A DNA stretch of 64,000 bases from Viscum album (lineage: Eukaryota > Streptophyta > Magnoliopsida > Santalales > Viscaceae): the NCBI GenBank assembly GCA_963277665.1, contig OY728143.1:532862394-532926393 (forward strand), written 5' to 3'. The notes beneath the pieces were generated by a model. The model was not told where the DNA came from and searched no databases. It worked only from the letters and a program-made list of their open reading frames with translations. Both the position numbers and the translations under genes were made by a program. Shown in pieces: positions 62,400 to 64,000 of this stretch. The stretch's first letter is position 1, and every line of letters begins with the position of its first letter.

Positions 62400-63720
62400 G
62401 TCCTTGAATTGGCCTTCCAAGGGTTGCGAAGATTAATCCATGAACAACTCCGGCCACTGAGCATGTTCGTCGATCTCCCACAGCCAGGTTTCATCATGCA
62501 CTCGGCCATGCTGCCATAGTACCCGTACGAGAGGAACTGATAGGCCTCGAAGAACCTTCGTGCTCCTTTCAACTATATGAATCAGATTCTCTTCAAAGGA
62601 TGTATCTACCTGAAGCTCAACCTCATCAGGCTGAAAGACGTGAGATGGGTCTAAATGATAGCATCAGAAATAAGATACATGGAAACATCGTGTATGGCCC
62701 GGTACCTCTAAGTAAACTCCAACTGATAAGAAACTTGCCCGACCCTCTCCAGAATCTCAAATTTCCCAACATACGTCGGTGAAAGTTTACTATGCCTTCA
62801 GATCCACCTGTGTCCCAACCTCAGTGAAACACACAAAAAAAACCTGATCCACCCTTGAATTCTAAAGGTTATATGCAGCGACCAGCATTAGATTTCTGAC
62901 GAGATTGTGTGGTATCCATCCTCTTCTGAATCAATTGGACCTTCTCAGAATCCTCCTGCACGAGACGTGGTCCCGGTTAAAATGCATCACCTGCCTCTAA
63001 CCAGCACAATGGTGATCGACATTGCCTACCGTATATAGCCTCATATGGTGCCACTTGAATAGTTTCCTAGAGACTGTTTTTATAGGCAAACTTGACTAGG
63101 GGTATATGTTTCTCCCAAGATCCCCCAAAGTCTAGGACGCATGAACGTATCATTTCATCAAGCACCTGTATCATACGCTCTGACTATCAAATGTTGTGAG
63201 GGTGGTATTCTTTTCTCAGAAGCACTTGCGTAACCAGTGCCCTCTAAAAACACTACCAGAAACGAGATTTAAAACGAGAGTCCCTATCTGAAAACATAGA
63301 ACGGCAGACCCCATGAAGACATACGATCTCTTGGATATACAATTATCCAAGATCGTCCAAACCAAAGGACTCCTTGATCGGAAAAAAGTGAGCTACCTTC
63401 ATGAGTTTGTCCACATCAACCCACATAAAAACAATGCCTCTAGGTGACCTCGGACACCCAATCATGAAATCCATCACGACATCATCCCATTTCCACTCCA
63501 AAATGGTTAAATTCTTTAACAGTTCAGCTGGCCCTTGATGCTCTGCCTTCACCTGCTGACAGGTGGAACACCTTGTAACAAAACCAGCTACGTCTCTCTT
63601 CATACCCAGCCACCAGTACAGACGTCTCAAGCCACTTTACATCTTGGTAACCCCAGGATGAACTGCCCATGGTGAAGCATGAAACTCCCACATAATCTCC
63701 TTGTGTATATCCCCTAGAAG
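62400..63720 (-). pseudogene. E7 integrase (broken)
   Basis: Minus-strand order: WEFHASPW...VHPGVTKM with the two His (about 63690-63650), WWLGMKRDVAGF and RCSTCQQVKAEHQ (63630-63540) with both Cys kept, WKWDDVVMDFMIG (about 63480) with the first catalytic Asp, FSDRDSRFKSRFW (about 63280) with the second, a QSERM block with Glu (about 63180), YEAIYGRQCRSPLCWLEAGDA (in pieces, about 63040), HSKLSPTYVGKFEILERVG (about 62770), then a worn tail. Stops are near 63340, 63250, 63240, 63190, 62985 and further on. Unlike E2, the zinc site is complete and the frame from 63630 to 63343 is open for 95 residues. Confidence 0.88.
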
Positions 63721-64000
63721 CCACACTCATCCATTGAAATGAAAAACCTCATCATCGCCTATCGTCCAACCAGTAGCAGGGTCATCACTTTCCACTGACT
63801 CCTGTAGAACTAGTCATTCTATATAAGATAGTTGCCACATCCTCACTCTATCCAGGAGGGTAGAAGTCACAACTAAAGATGAAAGATAAGTCTTACCCTG
63901 ACTTTCATGAACCTCAAAATGCATCTCAAAGAACATAGCCATGAGCTGCCTCTCACCACTAGACTCCTGCACTGCCTGTATCTGAGTCTTCCTGCTCAGT
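63721..64000 (-). pseudogene. E7 RNase H-integrase linker, cut by the window edge
   Basis: The frame with STLLDRVRM and WTIGDDEVFHF matches the E2 linker (4926-5195) position by position, with stops near 63723 and 63815. An overlapping frame ending at 63730 is a shadow. Confidence 0.75.

Larger units (their letters stand above)
48545..64000 (-). mobile_element. E6: long-LTR element, no recognisable coding, runs off the window
   Basis: LTRs of about 5.2 kb start near 48545 and 55573 and align collinearly with each other and, more weakly, with the LTRs of E1 and E5. The interior is only about 1.8 kb. A primer-site remnant next to the right-hand LTR sets the orientation to minus. E7 interrupts the right-hand LTR at 60391; by comparison with 53440-53778 about 340 bp of this LTR should lie beyond E7, outside the window. 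Confidence 0.7.
60391..64000 (-). mobile_element. E7: E2-related Ty3/gypsy element, 5' side beyond the window
   Basis: The 3' LTR (60391-62377) is followed on plus by a polypurine tract and then minus-strand integrase and linker sequence up to the window edge. LTR and protein match E2 throughout, so it belongs to the same family but is a separate insertion. RNase H, RT, protease and gag should lie to the right of 64000. Confidence 0.9.

Overview
This 64 kb window looks like gene-free, retrotransposon-packed heterochromatin from a flowering plant. It is strongly A+T-rich. I find no supportable host gene; almost every long open frame is a chance frame or a broken piece of retrotransposon. Plant origin is inferred from Ty3/gypsy chromovirus-type pol sequence, tRNA-iMet-like primer sites, a Sirevirus-like Ty1/copia remnant and tRNA-derived SINE-like insertions. 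I cannot name the species.

Layout (labels E1-E7 are mine). E1 is an old Ty3-type element with about 4.8 kb LTRs: its 3' LTR starts left of base 1, runs to 1566, resumes at 20606 and ends near 21769; its internal region is 21770-24288 and its 5' LTR about 24289-29127. E2 (1567-20605), a Ty3/gypsy chromovirus-like element with readable but broken gag, protease, RT, RNase H and integrase, sits inside that 3' LTR. E3 (8904-18030), a long-LTR element with only a gag zinc-knuckle remnant, sits inside the 5' leader of E2. So 1-29127 is a three-level nest. E4 (about 29240-31525, + strand) is a Ty1/copia pol remnant without LTRs. Then come about 2 kb of unassigned sequence and about 4 kb of decayed LTR-like sequence. 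E5 (37662-47891) has 3.8 kb LTRs and a pol truncated at its RT end. A 362-bp SINE-like insertion lies at 48093-48454. E6 (48545 to beyond the window) has LTRs of about 5.2 kb around a 1.8 kb interior with no recognisable coding. E7 (60391 to beyond the window), a relative of E2, sits inside the 3'-of-window LTR of E6.

All six Ty3-type elements lie on the minus strand; only E4 lies on plus. In E1, E3, E5 and E6 one LTR is longer than the whole interior, so these families look non-autonomous or gutted, and an E2/E7-like or intact E5-like relative could have supplied proteins (inference). Decay is advanced: many in-frame stops, lost catalytic residues, and PBS, PPT and target duplications recognisable only with mismatches.

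The most distinctive signals are: paired 13-15 bp palindromes set 20-22 bp apart in the E2/E7 LTRs and leader; an 89-codon frame kept open in length inside both LTRs of E3; a His-to-Asn zinc knuckle shared by the gag remnants of two families; donor-like AG|GTA motifs at matching places in the LTRs; and a SINE-like insertion with a perfect 14-bp target duplication. Boundaries were found by eye-aligning repeat copies and are good to roughly 5-30 bp except where a TG...CA end is visible.
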